NCBI RefSeq assembly: GCF_002844535.1
Contig: NZ_PJNH01000002.1
Location: 372,001 to 436,000 of the forward strand
DNA from: Halalkalibacillus sediminis
Lineage (GTDB): Bacteria > Bacillota > Bacilli > Bacillales > Alkalibacillaceae
DNA length: 64,000 bases
Reading direction: 5' to 3'
The position numbers and the translations under genes were made by a program. Shown piece after piece: positions 33,798 through 42,551 of this stretch. The stretch's first letter is position 1, and each line of letters starts with the position of its first letter. Under the pieces are notes generated by a model. It worked only from the letters and a program-made list of their open reading frames with translations, ran no database searches and was not told where the DNA came from.

Positions 33798-33833
33798 AAA
33801 AAACCACCCAACTTTTAACGGTCGGGTGGTTTT
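33798..33833 (-). terminator. Terminator of the AraC-type regulator gene
   Basis: AAAACCACCC (33800-33809) pairs perfectly with GGGTGGTTTT (33824-33833). On the minus strand it is followed by a T-run, 45 nt after the stop at 33879. T residues flank both sides, so it may also stop plus-strand transcription. Confidence 0.85.
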
Positions 33834-33878
33834 TGCATTTTCCTAAAGATATTAGTGCATTCAAGCTTTTCAGTCATT

Positions 33879-34634
33879 CTATTTTGTCTCTTTCAACTCC
33901 TCAAAATGATTCCGTTTATACTTAAGCGGCGTCGTGTCCATATATTTACGGAAAGTTTTGATGAAATAGCTTTGGCTTCCATAGCCGTATTTTATCGCTA
34001 TTTCAGACAAAGTGAGTGAAGTATGTTTGATATCATATGCTGCTTCTTGGATTTTTCTCCGATTAATAAATGAACTTAACGTCTCATCCATATCTGTTTT
34101 GAAAATATTACATAAGTGAGATGGGGAGATTTTTAGTTCAGCAGATATCCACCTAAGTGACAAATGATTACCTTCGAGATTATCATTTATTAGATTTAGA
34201 ATTCGACCCATAGTAGGTGTAAATTCGACAATCGCTGTTTCAGCAATTACATATTTGATAGCTTTGTCGACAAACCATGGAATCGAGGATAAATACTCTG
34301 CTACTGTTTCCCAATTCTCCACGGTTGCAATGACTGCCCAGCCGTTCGATAGGTGCTGGGATTGCAACCTTCCCCTAAGTGTGAATCTTCGGATGATTTC
34401 AGTAATCAGGCTCGTGAAATAAATTCTAAATGTAAATAAATGATCTTCCTCAGGTATATCTAATAAACGGAAACACAGCTCGGTAAGATAATTCTCAGCC
34501 GCAATCTGATTCTTTTGTTCCAAGCTGGCTAAGACCTTTGGATCGAATTCCTCGATCGTTTCCTTGATAGCGAACAAAAGGTAAAGCTGCGAATCCTGTT
34601 TAGTGTTTGCAGTGTACAACAGGTCATTTGACAT
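33879..34634 (-). CDS. AraC-family transcriptional regulator
   Basis: A 251-residue protein. The C-terminal about 100 residues form the double helix-turn-helix AraC domain: LSLRWISAELKISPSHLCNIFK and LTLSEIAIKYGYGSQSYFIKTF with the closing TPLKYKR. The N-terminal 145 residues are helical and not a recognisable cupin-type sugar pocket, so the inducer cannot be guessed. The ATG at 34634 has GAGGTG nine bases upstream; a GTG four codons earlier overlaps that site. The gene lies between atoE and the divergent pilus operon, whose control regions share a 14-bp motif, so it is a candidate regulator of either or both. Confidence 0.88.
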   Translation of the reverse strand: MSNDLLYTANTKQDSQLYLLFAIKETIEEFDPKVLASLEQKNQIAAENYLTELCFRLLDIPEEDHLFTFRIYFTSLITEIIRRFTLRGRLQSQHLSNGWAVIATVENWETVAEYLSSIPWFVDKAIKYVIAETAIVEFTPTMGRILNLINDNLEGNHLSLRWISAELKISPSHLCNIFKTDMDETLSSFINRRKIQEAAYDIKHTSLTLSEIAIKYGYGSQSYFIKTFRKYMDTTPLKYKRNHFEELKETK

Positions 34635-34751
34635 TGTTAGTATCACCTCGATACACGCTATAGATATTTTCCCCTATAGAAAGACCACCCAAGCCAATCC
34701 GTAAAAAATTCACCTCCTAATCTTGTCGAAATAAAAAGATTCTCTTTTTCC

Positions 34752-34793
34752 GGTAATTATTTCAGTTTTCGAAGTAAATAACTGAAAATTACC
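34752..34793 (+). promoter_or_regulatory. Inverted repeat in the AraC gene/pilus intergenic region
   Basis: GGTAATTATTTCAGTT (34752-34767) and AACTGAAAATTACC (34780-34793) are complementary over 14 positions with a two-base bulge and a 12-nt spacer. It stands directly upstream of motif copy B and of the pilus promoter, in a 297-nt intergenic region. Confidence 0.5.
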
Positions 34794-34795
34794 AA

Positions 34796-34835
34796 AGTTC
34801 ACAATATTGAAACTTTTGTACCACTATTATATGCT
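34796..34835 (+). promoter_or_regulatory. Motif copy B and sigma-A promoter of the pilus operon
   Basis: AGTTCACAATATTG (34796-34809) is identical to the motif before atoE. It overlaps a promoter-like pair: TTGAAA (34807-34812), 17 nt, TATGCT (34830-34835). The predicted start site is about 90 nt before the first pilus gene. Confidence 0.5.
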
Positions 34836-34931
34836 ATTTTGTCCCTATTTTACAACTTATATTTTCTGAAAAATCTAAACTTAGCACTATGAAGGGGAAA
34901 ATAATCCAATTTTATGAAAGGAGGAAGAAGA

Positions 34932-37859
34932 ATGAAGAGTTTGAAGGTAATTTCTTTGTTTTCGATTTTCTTTCTGATGGTGAATCCGATATTACCGTCA
35001 TTCATGAATTCTGCGTCTGCTTCATCAATGTATAGTTCTGATGCCAGCAAATTCAAAGTGCAGGTTCAAGAAAAAAACAACGATTCAATCAGATGGAAAG
35101 TCACCGTTTTTTTGCAAGAGGAATTGGACGAACCTGTAAATGGATCATTGAATCTATCCTCAGGTCTAGGGCACGGCCAAGTCGGAACTAAGCTATTAAA
35201 CGGTTCACCTTCAGATTTCGGAGTACATTCATCGTCTAGTGGCTATCAATTTTCTCTATCAAATGGACCTGGCACTTATGAATTTGAAATTACGACTCTT
35301 ATTAACCAGCCAGACGTGATGAATTACAGACTCTTAGGTAGAGCCGAAATAGCTGGTCAAACTTATGAAGCGTTTGATGAAGTATTTATCGTTCCGGATA
35401 CAAAAGTGGAGCTAACAGTACAGCAAAGTTTCTTAAATGCTCCAACAGACTTAGCACTTCCTAGCGTGAATATACATGTGATGGATAGTGCAGGTCAAGT
35501 GGTTGACTCTTCGACCATATCAAACGGTCAAGCAAGTCACACATTTAACGAACTACAAAAATATGCTTCAGATGGATCTGTTAGACAATATTCCGTCTAC
35601 AGCGAACCACTCGAACAATTCGATACGGTCCAAAATGGTACCACTTTTACACACACATATATCGTCCCGAAAGAAGAACTTCAAGAAAATACGTCAGGTG
35701 GTGATGATGGTGGAGAAGGAACGTCAGATGATGACCCCGACCCGGAAAGAGAAAATTCTGAAGAAGATCAACCAGAAGAAAAGAACGGAGATGAGGGAGA
35801 GTCGGAAGGAGAAGATTCTGAAAAAGATCAATCTAGAAATCAGTCAGGATCTGAAGACTCCACAAAAGACAATGAGAAGAAAGATGCTGAAGAAGTAGCA
35901 AAAGATAACTCTGAGGAAAAACAGGAAGATACTCAGGAAAGTAGTAAGAAAAAAGACGAAGAAAGTAATGACTCAGAAGAGATTTTGTCTATGCAATCGA
36001 CAGGTAATTTCGGTATTTTGACACATCAAGCTTCGAACGAGTATCACATAGATTCAAATGCAATTGTAGCAGAAACTGTTCTTAGTGGAGCATCTCAGAA
36101 TCAGCATACGTATCCTGAGTTGCTTTGGTCCTACCAAGGAACTGTCTATATAGCTGTTGAATCTACTCATGGTGTAGAAGAAGTCGTTATTAATGGTATT
36201 TCCTCCACAGATATTGATGAGTTTGCACCAAGTGTTGACTTGATAATAGGCGGTACCACTTACGAACACGTCGACCCTCAAGGAAACAAGAAGGATGCAC
36301 ACTGGGCGGTCGCCAAATTTCCACTTAGCAGTCTTGGACTACTTGATGGAGGGCAATATGTCATAGAAATAAATAGTCAAGTCGGTAAGGGCCATGATGT
36401 TGAAGGAACCATAGAGATTATTGTCCCGAAAATCGATGTTACTGGTGAAAAATTATGGGTTGGTGGAGATACAAGACCTGCAGTCGATCTTGTTTTATTC
36501 CACGGGGTGGATGGTGAACCGGCTGTGGAAGTGGCTACAGGGGTAGTTGACGGTACGGAAGACCCTGCTTGGAGCTACACTTGGGAAGATGTGAATAAGT
36601 ATGACCCTTATGGTCGTTTATATGAATTTTTCGTAGATGAGGTAGAAGTGCCAGTGAACTATGATAAAACGTTAAATGGTATGACTGTCACCAACACTTA
36701 CAACCCTGATCAAATAAGTATCCCTATCACCAAAGAATGGATTGGTGAAGGTTTAGAAGAAGCCACGTTCAAGCTTTTTGCTGATGGTATTCATACTGGA
36801 CTAGAGCTTGTATTAAATGATTCAAATAATTGGCAAGGCTCATTCGAAAACCTGAATAAGTTCGATGATGCGACTGGTGTAGAGATTCAATACACTGTTG
36901 AAGAAGTCGAATTGGATGACTACTCAACAGAGGTTGAGGGTTCGGTTGAGGAAGGATTCGTTTTCACGAATACGAATGACACTACTACAAGTTTGCCAGT
37001 TGAAAAGGTATGGGAGGGGCCAGAGTTAGAATCAGTTACGGTTGAATTGTTGGCTAACGGAGAAGCAACCGGAGTGACGATGATTCTTAACGAAGCTAAC
37101 TCGTGGTCAGCCACATTTACTGATTTAAGAAACTTTGATGCCACAACAGGAGAATCGATAACTTATAGTGCAATAGAATTAGATGTTTCAGATATCTATG
37201 ACGTAAGCTACAGTGCTGTATTTGGAGGAAAGCTTACGATCACAAATACAATAAAAGCCGGTGGAGACGTTACAGCAAAATACGAGGATGAAGATGGGAA
37301 TGAGATAGCTGATTCGGAAGTCTTCAGTGGTAACATAGGGGATTCTTATAACACTGAGCAAAAAGAAATCGATGGTTATAGATTTAAAGAAGTGATCGGT
37401 GATCCTTCTGGAGAGTTTACTGAAGACCCTCAAACAGTCACTTACGTTTATGAAAAAATTATCGGTTCACTGACCGTAACAAAGGTGGATGAAGAAGGAA
37501 ACGTAATTACAAGTGACTACGCGACATTCGGTCTTTACGACCTACAAGGTAATTTGATTGAAACAGTAGACACTGTAGATGGAATAGCAGTTTTCGAAGA
37601 TCTTGAACTAGGAGATTACGAATTATTCGAATTGAAAGCTCCTAGTGGTTACCGAAAGCTTATTTCTCCAATCGACGTGTCAATTACCGGAGATGAAGTT
37701 GGTGACGAGCACGTAGAAAAAGATGTAGTCAATACGCTTCAAGGATGGGAAATTCCAGCTACTGGTGGAATAGGCTCCGTTGGCTTCTATACGATCGGTA
37801 TCATCATCATGATGCTAGCCATGTGGGCATTGCTCAGACGAGGAAAGCACGTTGATTAA
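34932..37859 (+). CDS. Large surface-anchored adhesin/tip pilin with Cna-B, MucBP-like and SpaA-like domains
   Basis: A 975-residue wall-anchored protein. The signal peptide (1-30) ends at SASA. After an N-terminal domain of about 220 residues comes an acidic Glu/Asp/Ser/Lys linker (about 253-355). Three Cna-B-type repeats follow (about 500-595, 595-682, 683-775, each ending T-N-T), then a MucBP-like module (776-840) and a SpaA-like prealbumin module (843-935). The sorting signal is IPATG near 941, a variant of LPxTG, with a hydrophobic helix and the tail RRGKHVD. AAGGAGG precedes the ATG at 34932. As first gene of the sortase operon it is probably the tip or minor subunit. The high acidity suits a saline habitat. 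Confidence 0.85.
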   Translation: MKSLKVISLFSIFFLMVNPILPSFMNSASASSMYSSDASKFKVQVQEKNNDSIRWKVTVFLQEELDEPVNGSLNLSSGLGHGQVGTKLLNGSPSDFGVHSSSSGYQFSLSNGPGTYEFEITTLINQPDVMNYRLLGRAEIAGQTYEAFDEVFIVPDTKVELTVQQSFLNAPTDLALPSVNIHVMDSAGQVVDSSTISNGQASHTFNELQKYASDGSVRQYSVYSEPLEQFDTVQNGTTFTHTYIVPKEELQENTSGGDDGGEGTSDDDPDPERENSEEDQPEEKNGDEGESEGEDSEKDQSRNQSGSEDSTKDNEKKDAEEVAKDNSEEKQEDTQESSKKKDEESNDSEEILSMQSTGNFGILTHQASNEYHIDSNAIVAETVLSGASQNQHTYPELLWSYQGTVYIAVESTHGVEEVVINGISSTDIDEFAPSVDLIIGGTTYEHVDPQGNKKDAHWAVAKFPLSSLGLLDGGQYVIEINSQVGKGHDVEGTIEIIVPKIDVTGEKLWVGGDTRPAVDLVLFHGVDGEPAVEVATGVVDGTEDPAWSYTWEDVNKYDPYGRLYEFFVDEVEVPVNYDKTLNGMTVTNTYNPDQISIPITKEWIGEGLEEATFKLFADGIHTGLELVLNDSNNWQGSFENLNKFDDATGVEIQYTVEEVELDDYSTEVEGSVEEGFVFTNTNDTTTSLPVEKVWEGPELESVTVELLANGEATGVTMILNEANSWSATFTDLRNFDATTGESITYSAIELDVSDIYDVSYSAVFGGKLTITNTIKAGGDVTAKYEDEDGNEIADSEVFSGNIGDSYNTEQKEIDGYRFKEVIGDPSGEFTEDPQTVTYVYEKIIGSLTVTKVDEEGNVITSDYATFGLYDLQGNLIETVDTVDGIAVFEDLELGDYELFELKAPSGYRKLISPIDVSITGDEVGDEHVEKDVVNTLQGWEIPATGGIGSVGFYTIGIIIMMLAMWALLRRGKHVD

Positions 37860-37926
37860 GTTATTAACACAACTACGAAGTGACAACACGAAGCCAAAAC
37901 TTATTAAAAAATTGGGAGGGAAGATA

Positions 37927-39540
37927 ATGAATAAAAAATGGTTTTCCGTGTCGATGATTCTAGCGTTGATTTTCAGTTTGCTAGTACCTGTTGGAGCATT
38001 GAGTGCAGTTGATAATGACAATGTGTACCAGAGGGAAACCGGAAGCTTGATGATTCATAAATATTCTTTGGAAGCTGATGAAATGGATGATGGTGTTGAA
38101 GGAAATGGGGAGGTCGAACAGTTTGTACCTTCAGATGCAGAACCTTTGGAGGGTGTCACGTTCAAAATAACCAGAACCCATTCTTTTAACCCTTTCACAG
38201 ATGAATGGAGTGAGGATCCAGGGGCACCTATTGAAGTTATAACAGACTCTACGGGAGTTGCGCTTTTCGGTAACCTTCCATTAGGGCGATATATGGTAGA
38301 AGAGACGGATGGTCCTGACTTTGTGAACCTTAATGAGGATACCTACTATGTGGATATCCCTATGACTAATGAAGAAGGAACCGAACTGAACTACGATGTT
38401 CATATTTTTCCTAAAAATGATGTGATCAGAGGTTCAGTCAACTTGTTTAAGATGGATAGATACGAAAGTGCATTAGAAGGTGTGAAATTCGCCCTTTATA
38501 AAGTTGTTGATGATGGAGAAGATCAGTTGATCAACGGCGAACTGATGACTGATGCCTACGGAAAAATTCATGTGGATGAATTGATGTATGGGGATTATTA
38601 TTTCATTGAGTTAGAACCAGCAAATGGTTATGTCGGAACTGGAGAAACAATGCACTCTTTCAGTGTTGAATCTAGTGGTGAAGTTGATCCAGTTTGGGTT
38701 ACAAACTACAAAATCCCTGAGATTGATAAGCAAGTGAATGGCGGTGACTCTTTAGAAATCAATAGAGAGGAGAATTTCACATATACACTTCACATTGATT
38801 TGCCGGGAGATATCGGATCCTATAATTCCTTTGTCATTTCAGACCAGTTAGACCCAATGCTTCACTTTGAAGGTGTTAATTTTGTAGAAGCAGATGGTGT
38901 GGACGTTGAAAGTGCACTAAGCTTTGATAACACGAATAATTTACTAAGCTGGAGTGCGACAGATTTCTCAGCTTTATCAGGAAAAAGCGAATTAATCATT
39001 AGCTTTGATGCATCCATCATGAACGATGCTGAAGGGGCCATTGAAAACAAAGGTGAATTGGAATTTGAAAATGAATATGAAGTTGATGGTGACGTTGAGT
39101 CTGACATTACAACCGTCACTCCAACAATCGGATCGATCCAAGTAACGAAATTCGCAAAAGATGATGATCCAGAAACAGCTAACCCATTAGATGGAGCTAA
39201 ATTCCAGCTAAAAGACTCTGAAGGGAACGACGTCGATGGAGTTCACTCAGGTGTAAATGGTGTCTTCAATTGGGATCGCTTAGATTATGGAACTTACTAC
39301 CTTCATGAAGTAGAAGCTCCAGATGGCTATCGCTTACTGACACAACCGATTGAAATTATTGTCGGAGAAGGCGATGGAGCTGATGGTGTAGATGTAGAGA
39401 TGAATGTCTTTAACTCAGAAAGTGACTGGGAACTTCCTGCAACTGGCGGTATCGGTACTTCGATCTTCACAGCAATCGGTCTAGCTCTGATGGTTCTTGC
39501 TCTAGGTCTTTATCTTAGAAGAAGAAATCAAATGGCTTAA
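37927..39540 (+). CDS. Major (backbone) pilin subunit, SpaA type, LPXTG
   Basis: A 537-residue pilin. The signal peptide ends near residue 28 (GALSA). The pilin motif appears as DVHIFPKND with Lys163, the residue expected to be joined to the next subunit's sorting Thr. The E-box is YYLHEVEAPDGYRLL with Glu461, which helps form internal Lys-Asn bonds. The wall-sorting signal is LPATG (503-507), followed by a hydrophobic helix and RRRNQMA. Cna-B/SpaA modules open and close the protein. GGGAGGG precedes the ATG. A hairpin follows the gene, and two class C sortases are encoded next, exactly as in Gram-positive pilus islands. Confidence 0.9.
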   Translation: MNKKWFSVSMILALIFSLLVPVGALSAVDNDNVYQRETGSLMIHKYSLEADEMDDGVEGNGEVEQFVPSDAEPLEGVTFKITRTHSFNPFTDEWSEDPGAPIEVITDSTGVALFGNLPLGRYMVEETDGPDFVNLNEDTYYVDIPMTNEEGTELNYDVHIFPKNDVIRGSVNLFKMDRYESALEGVKFALYKVVDDGEDQLINGELMTDAYGKIHVDELMYGDYYFIELEPANGYVGTGETMHSFSVESSGEVDPVWVTNYKIPEIDKQVNGGDSLEINREENFTYTLHIDLPGDIGSYNSFVISDQLDPMLHFEGVNFVEADGVDVESALSFDNTNNLLSWSATDFSALSGKSELIISFDASIMNDAEGAIENKGELEFENEYEVDGDVESDITTVTPTIGSIQVTKFAKDDDPETANPLDGAKFQLKDSEGNDVDGVHSGVNGVFNWDRLDYGTYYLHEVEAPDGYRLLTQPIEIIVGEGDGADGVDVEMNVFNSESDWELPATGGIGTSIFTAIGLALMVLALGLYLRRRNQMA

Positions 39541-39547
39541 CTGAATG

Positions 39548-39577
39548 AAAGAAGGAGGGCTTCGGCTCTCTTTCTTT
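39548..39577 (+). terminator. UUCG-capped hairpin between the pilin and sortase genes
   Basis: AAAGAAGGAGGGC (39548-39560) and GCTCTCTTTCTTT (39565-39577) pair over 13 positions with wobbles around the extra-stable loop TTCG. No long T-run follows, so partial termination or mRNA stabilisation is more likely than full termination; this would favour pilin over sortase synthesis. Confidence 0.6.
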
Positions 39578-39608
39578 ATACATACACTATTTGAGGAGGT
39601 TGGATAGG

Positions 39609-40463
39609 ATGAAATTCAAAATGGTATTAAGTCTGATATTCATCATAGGCCTAGGTGTTTTTTTCTATCCAATCATCGGAAATTGGTTAGCCACTCAATC
39701 TCATTACGAAATTATCGAAAATGATGAAAAAGTTATAGAATCACTCGATGAAAATATCATTAACGAGGAAAGGATTCAGGCTGAGGAGTATAACCGGGAA
39801 GTTGGAAGTTTATCCGATCCAATTCTAGATCCATTTGCAGAGGACTACGAGGAGGAAAACTATCAAAGTTATTTTTCCGTATTAAATTTGGGTGAATCTA
39901 TGGGAAGCCTTGAAATCCCAGAAATAGACGTAAAACTACCAATCTACCACGGGGCGAGTGATGAAGTGCTGCAAAGAGGAGTAGGGCACCTATCAAATAC
40001 TTCTCTTCCGGTCGGTGGAGAGGGTAATCACTCTGTCCTGACAGGGCACCGGGGGTTACCGAGTGCTAAGCTTTTCAGGGAATTGGATGAATTGGAGATG
40101 GAGGATAAATTTTTTATCAAGACGCTTGGAGAAACATTAGCCTATCAAATCGATGATATTCAAATTGTTGAGCCTCACGAAGTTGACTGGTTGATTTATG
40201 AAAAAGATCAGGACTATGTCACCTTGATTACCTGTGACCCTTACATGCTCAATACACACCGCCTTTTGGTCAGAGGTCATCGTATACCACACGATCCTAT
40301 GGTCAATGATGAGGAATGGGTGATGGAAGCGCCCGAGGGATTGAGTCAGATAGAAGAAGAGAACGATTATTTCTGGTATGTAATGGGCGGAACTTTCGTA
40401 GTCGGTTCAGTAGGAAGTGTCTATTTTTACCGCAGACGAATCAGAAAGAATGTGGGTGAATAA
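39609..40463 (+). CDS. Class C sortase (pilin polymerase) 1
   Basis: A 284-residue sortase with an N-terminal membrane helix (about 5-25), a C-terminal helix near 260-278 and a basic tail, the two-anchor topology typical of class C. The catalytic triad is visible as His147 (LTGHRG), Cys209 (TLITCDPY) and Arg218 (NTHRLLVRG). Position 210 is Asp where most relatives have Thr or His. The segment DPILDPFAED before the barrel resembles the class C lid with its Asp-Pro-Phe. It would link pilin subunits through Lys-Thr bonds. The ATG at 39609 follows AGGAGG; it ends one base before the second sortase's start. Confidence 0.92.
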   Translation: MKFKMVLSLIFIIGLGVFFYPIIGNWLATQSHYEIIENDEKVIESLDENIINEERIQAEEYNREVGSLSDPILDPFAEDYEEENYQSYFSVLNLGESMGSLEIPEIDVKLPIYHGASDEVLQRGVGHLSNTSLPVGGEGNHSVLTGHRGLPSAKLFRELDELEMEDKFFIKTLGETLAYQIDDIQIVEPHEVDWLIYEKDQDYVTLITCDPYMLNTHRLLVRGHRIPHDPMVNDEEWVMEAPEGLSQIEEENDYFWYVMGGTFVVGSVGSVYFYRRRIRKNVGE

Positions 40464-40464
40464 T

Positions 40465-41175
40465 ATGAAAAGAAATTTACCTATTATCCTGATATTTTCG
40501 GTGGGGCTTGTTCTTCTGACTTATCCTTATATTGCGCGATTGGTCAATGAGGAAGTTGCTGAAGCAAAAGTGTTCGAATTACAGGAATCGTGGACCGAAC
40601 TTTCTGACAAAGAAAAGGTGGAGCGATTCGAAGTAGCAGAGCGTTATAACGATGAATTGTCTGCCCGTGGAAGGTTAGGAGTTGAGCTTACGGATATTGA
40701 TTTCACCGATTCTGACGGTGTGGAGCAGATGGCAACTAGTCCGAGCGAAGAGAATGGAAATGATGATAGTGCCACAAATGCTTATTCATATATAGAAATC
40801 CCACGACTGAACCTGAATTTGCCTATTTACTTGGATTCTAGCCGCTGGTCTTTGGCGAACGGGATTGGACTCGTTCCGGGTTCCTCTATGCCAGTCGGTG
40901 GTGATAGTACGCATTCAGTTTTGGCCGGCCACCGTGGCATGGCGACAAAAGAGATGTTTCAGCATTTGGACCGCCTAAGAGTGGGAGATGAGATCCACAT
41001 CCATAGCGTAAATGGGAAAATGACTTACCGAGTCTACCGGACGGATGTTATTTTGCCGAATCAAACAGGAGCGCTCGAAATTCAACCCAGCAAAGATTTA
41101 ACCACTCTTGTGACGTGTCATCCATATGGATCGAATTCGCATCGATTGATCGTGCAAGGTGAGCGAGTAGATTAG
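40465..41175 (+). CDS. Class C-like sortase 2
   Basis: A 236-residue sortase with one N-terminal membrane helix (about 5-22). The triad is His156 (LAGHRG), Cys218 (TLVTCHPYG) and Arg227 (NSHRLIVQG). It lacks an obvious C-terminal membrane helix and an Asp-Pro-aromatic lid, and ends shortly after the catalytic Arg, so it may be an accessory enzyme that adds the tip subunit, or a housekeeping-like sortase that anchors the fibre. The ATG at 40465 lies two bases after the preceding stop; GTGGGTG is the likely ribosome binding site. It is the last gene of the pilus operon. Confidence 0.88.
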   Translation: MKRNLPIILIFSVGLVLLTYPYIARLVNEEVAEAKVFELQESWTELSDKEKVERFEVAERYNDELSARGRLGVELTDIDFTDSDGVEQMATSPSEENGNDDSATNAYSYIEIPRLNLNLPIYLDSSRWSLANGIGLVPGSSMPVGGDSTHSVLAGHRGMATKEMFQHLDRLRVGDEIHIHSVNGKMTYRVYRTDVILPNQTGALEIQPSKDLTTLVTCHPYGSNSHRLIVQGERVD

Positions 41176-41178
41176 TTT

Positions 41179-41288
41179 ATTGCGTCATTATTAGCTTCAT
41201 TTTTTAAAAAAGATGTCTTTTCTACTTGAATTAGAAGTGAATTAAGAGATATTGTGCCAATATTGTTATTTATTGCGCCATTATTTTA
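41179..41288 (+). repeat. Two ATTGCGTCA/ATTGCGCCA-type motifs between the pilus operon and soxA
   Basis: ATTGCGTCATTATTAG (41179-41194) follows the sortase stop by three bases; ATTGCGCCATTATTTTA (41272-41288) ends at the stop of the convergent oxidase gene. They belong to the same motif group as the three copies before panD and one at 32280 after atoE. No hairpin terminator was seen in this gap. Confidence 0.55.
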
Positions 41289-42413
41289 TTCGAACCGATC
41301 GATTCTGAATGGAACAATATCGAGCTTTGTCTTCTCATCTAATACGATTTCGCTTAAAATTTCTCCGATCACACTTGAGAACTTGAATCCGTGGCCGGAA
41401 AAGCCGCATGCTACAATGATATTTTCTCGCCCTGGTAAGTGATCGATAATGAAATCTCCATCAGGTGTGTTCGTATAGGTACACACCTTTCCTTCTGTAA
41501 GCTCGTGGCTTTGTGACAATAAATGACTTTGTATGGTTTCTACATCATCCTGGTCGGATTCGAAAGTACCGAACTCCTCCAAATTGTCAGCATCTTCAAC
41601 CACTTCACCTTTGTCATGTCTCCCAATCTTCAGACCTTTGCCTTCAATGCTAGGGAAGCCATAATACGTCTGGTTTCCATTATCGTAAGCCCATCCTGGG
41701 AATTCGCTAGATTGGTAAATCGCTTCGTTTGTTTCAAACCAAGAAAACGTTTTGCGAACCGTCGTTAACGGGAGTTGTTCGTTTAGAAGTGAAAGAACTT
41801 TATTAGTGCCTTTCCCAGCAGAAATAATCAACTTAGATGCGTTAACTTCCATATCATTGAATGTTATTCGAATGCCTTCTTCATCTGAACAAATCGATTG
41901 CACTTCAGTATTTGGTAAGTAGTCGATTTCGTATTCCATCGCCAACTTTTTATAAGATTCGATGATATTTTCACTCATCAACACGCCAGAATCCGGTTCA
42001 AAATAACCCATCAAGTTTTCGTGTAGAGCGAATCCCGGCCAACGATCGTTCACTTGGGAATGTGTCAGTTTTTCCAATCGTAAATTATAACTCTCGGCAC
42101 TCTGTGCGACATTTTTGAGGAAAGAAGAATTCTCTGTTCCAACATTCAACACACCAGTTTTGTGAAAAATATTTTTGTCGGAAATTTCGTTTAGTTCTTC
42201 CCATAATTCTTGTGCACGTAAAGCCATTGGAACGTAGCTTGAACCTTCGCCATACGCATGTCTGATGAGGCGTGTGTCTCCATGATGGGCCCCTTCAGAA
42301 TGTGGTGGATCGTACCGGTCAATCATTAATACGCGAGCTCCCCGTTTTGCTAGATAGTAACTCGCGGACATCCCCATCGAACCAGCGCCGATGATTATTA
42401 CATCGTAAGCCAT
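41286..42413 (-). CDS. soxA: Monomeric sarcosine oxidase / N-methyl amino acid oxidase-like flavoprotein
   Basis: A 375-residue FAD enzyme of the MSOX/MTOX family. The dinucleotide motif VIIIGAGSMGMSASYYLAKRG opens the protein; HHGDTRLIRHAYGEG (near 45) is family-specific. Cys in KVCTYTNTPDGDFIID (near 310) corresponds to the residue that binds FAD covalently, and CGFSGHGFKFSSVIG closes the fold. It would oxidatively demethylate sarcosine or a related N-methyl amino acid, yielding formaldehyde and H2O2, for instance in breakdown of methylated osmolytes. The ATG at 42413 follows GGGAGCG; a frame from 42449 is 12 codons longer but poorly placed. Confidence 0.9.
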   Translation of the reverse strand: MAYDVIIIGAGSMGMSASYYLAKRGARVLMIDRYDPPHSEGAHHGDTRLIRHAYGEGSSYVPMALRAQELWEELNEISDKNIFHKTGVLNVGTENSSFLKNVAQSAESYNLRLEKLTHSQVNDRWPGFALHENLMGYFEPDSGVLMSENIIESYKKLAMEYEIDYLPNTEVQSICSDEEGIRITFNDMEVNASKLIISAGKGTNKVLSLLNEQLPLTTVRKTFSWFETNEAIYQSSEFPGWAYDNGNQTYYGFPSIEGKGLKIGRHDKGEVVEDADNLEEFGTFESDQDDVETIQSHLLSQSHELTEGKVCTYTNTPDGDFIIDHLPGRENIIVACGFSGHGFKFSSVIGEILSEIVLDEKTKLDIVPFRIDRFE

Positions 42414-42551
42414 GTTATCGCTCCCTTTACCGCTCAGTATAATTTCCAAAACTATTATCTTGTATTCTACAACTTTTTAAGAGGAGGTGCCAAATCAAAT
42501 CAACTATTGTTATACTAATAGAAACTTTAATGTGATAGGAAGGAATTTTTG

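Noticed and set aside
35488-35898. 136-codon frame within the adhesin gene
   Set aside because: It is a shadow of the acidic low-complexity linker of the adhesin, giving a Lys/Met-rich artefact.
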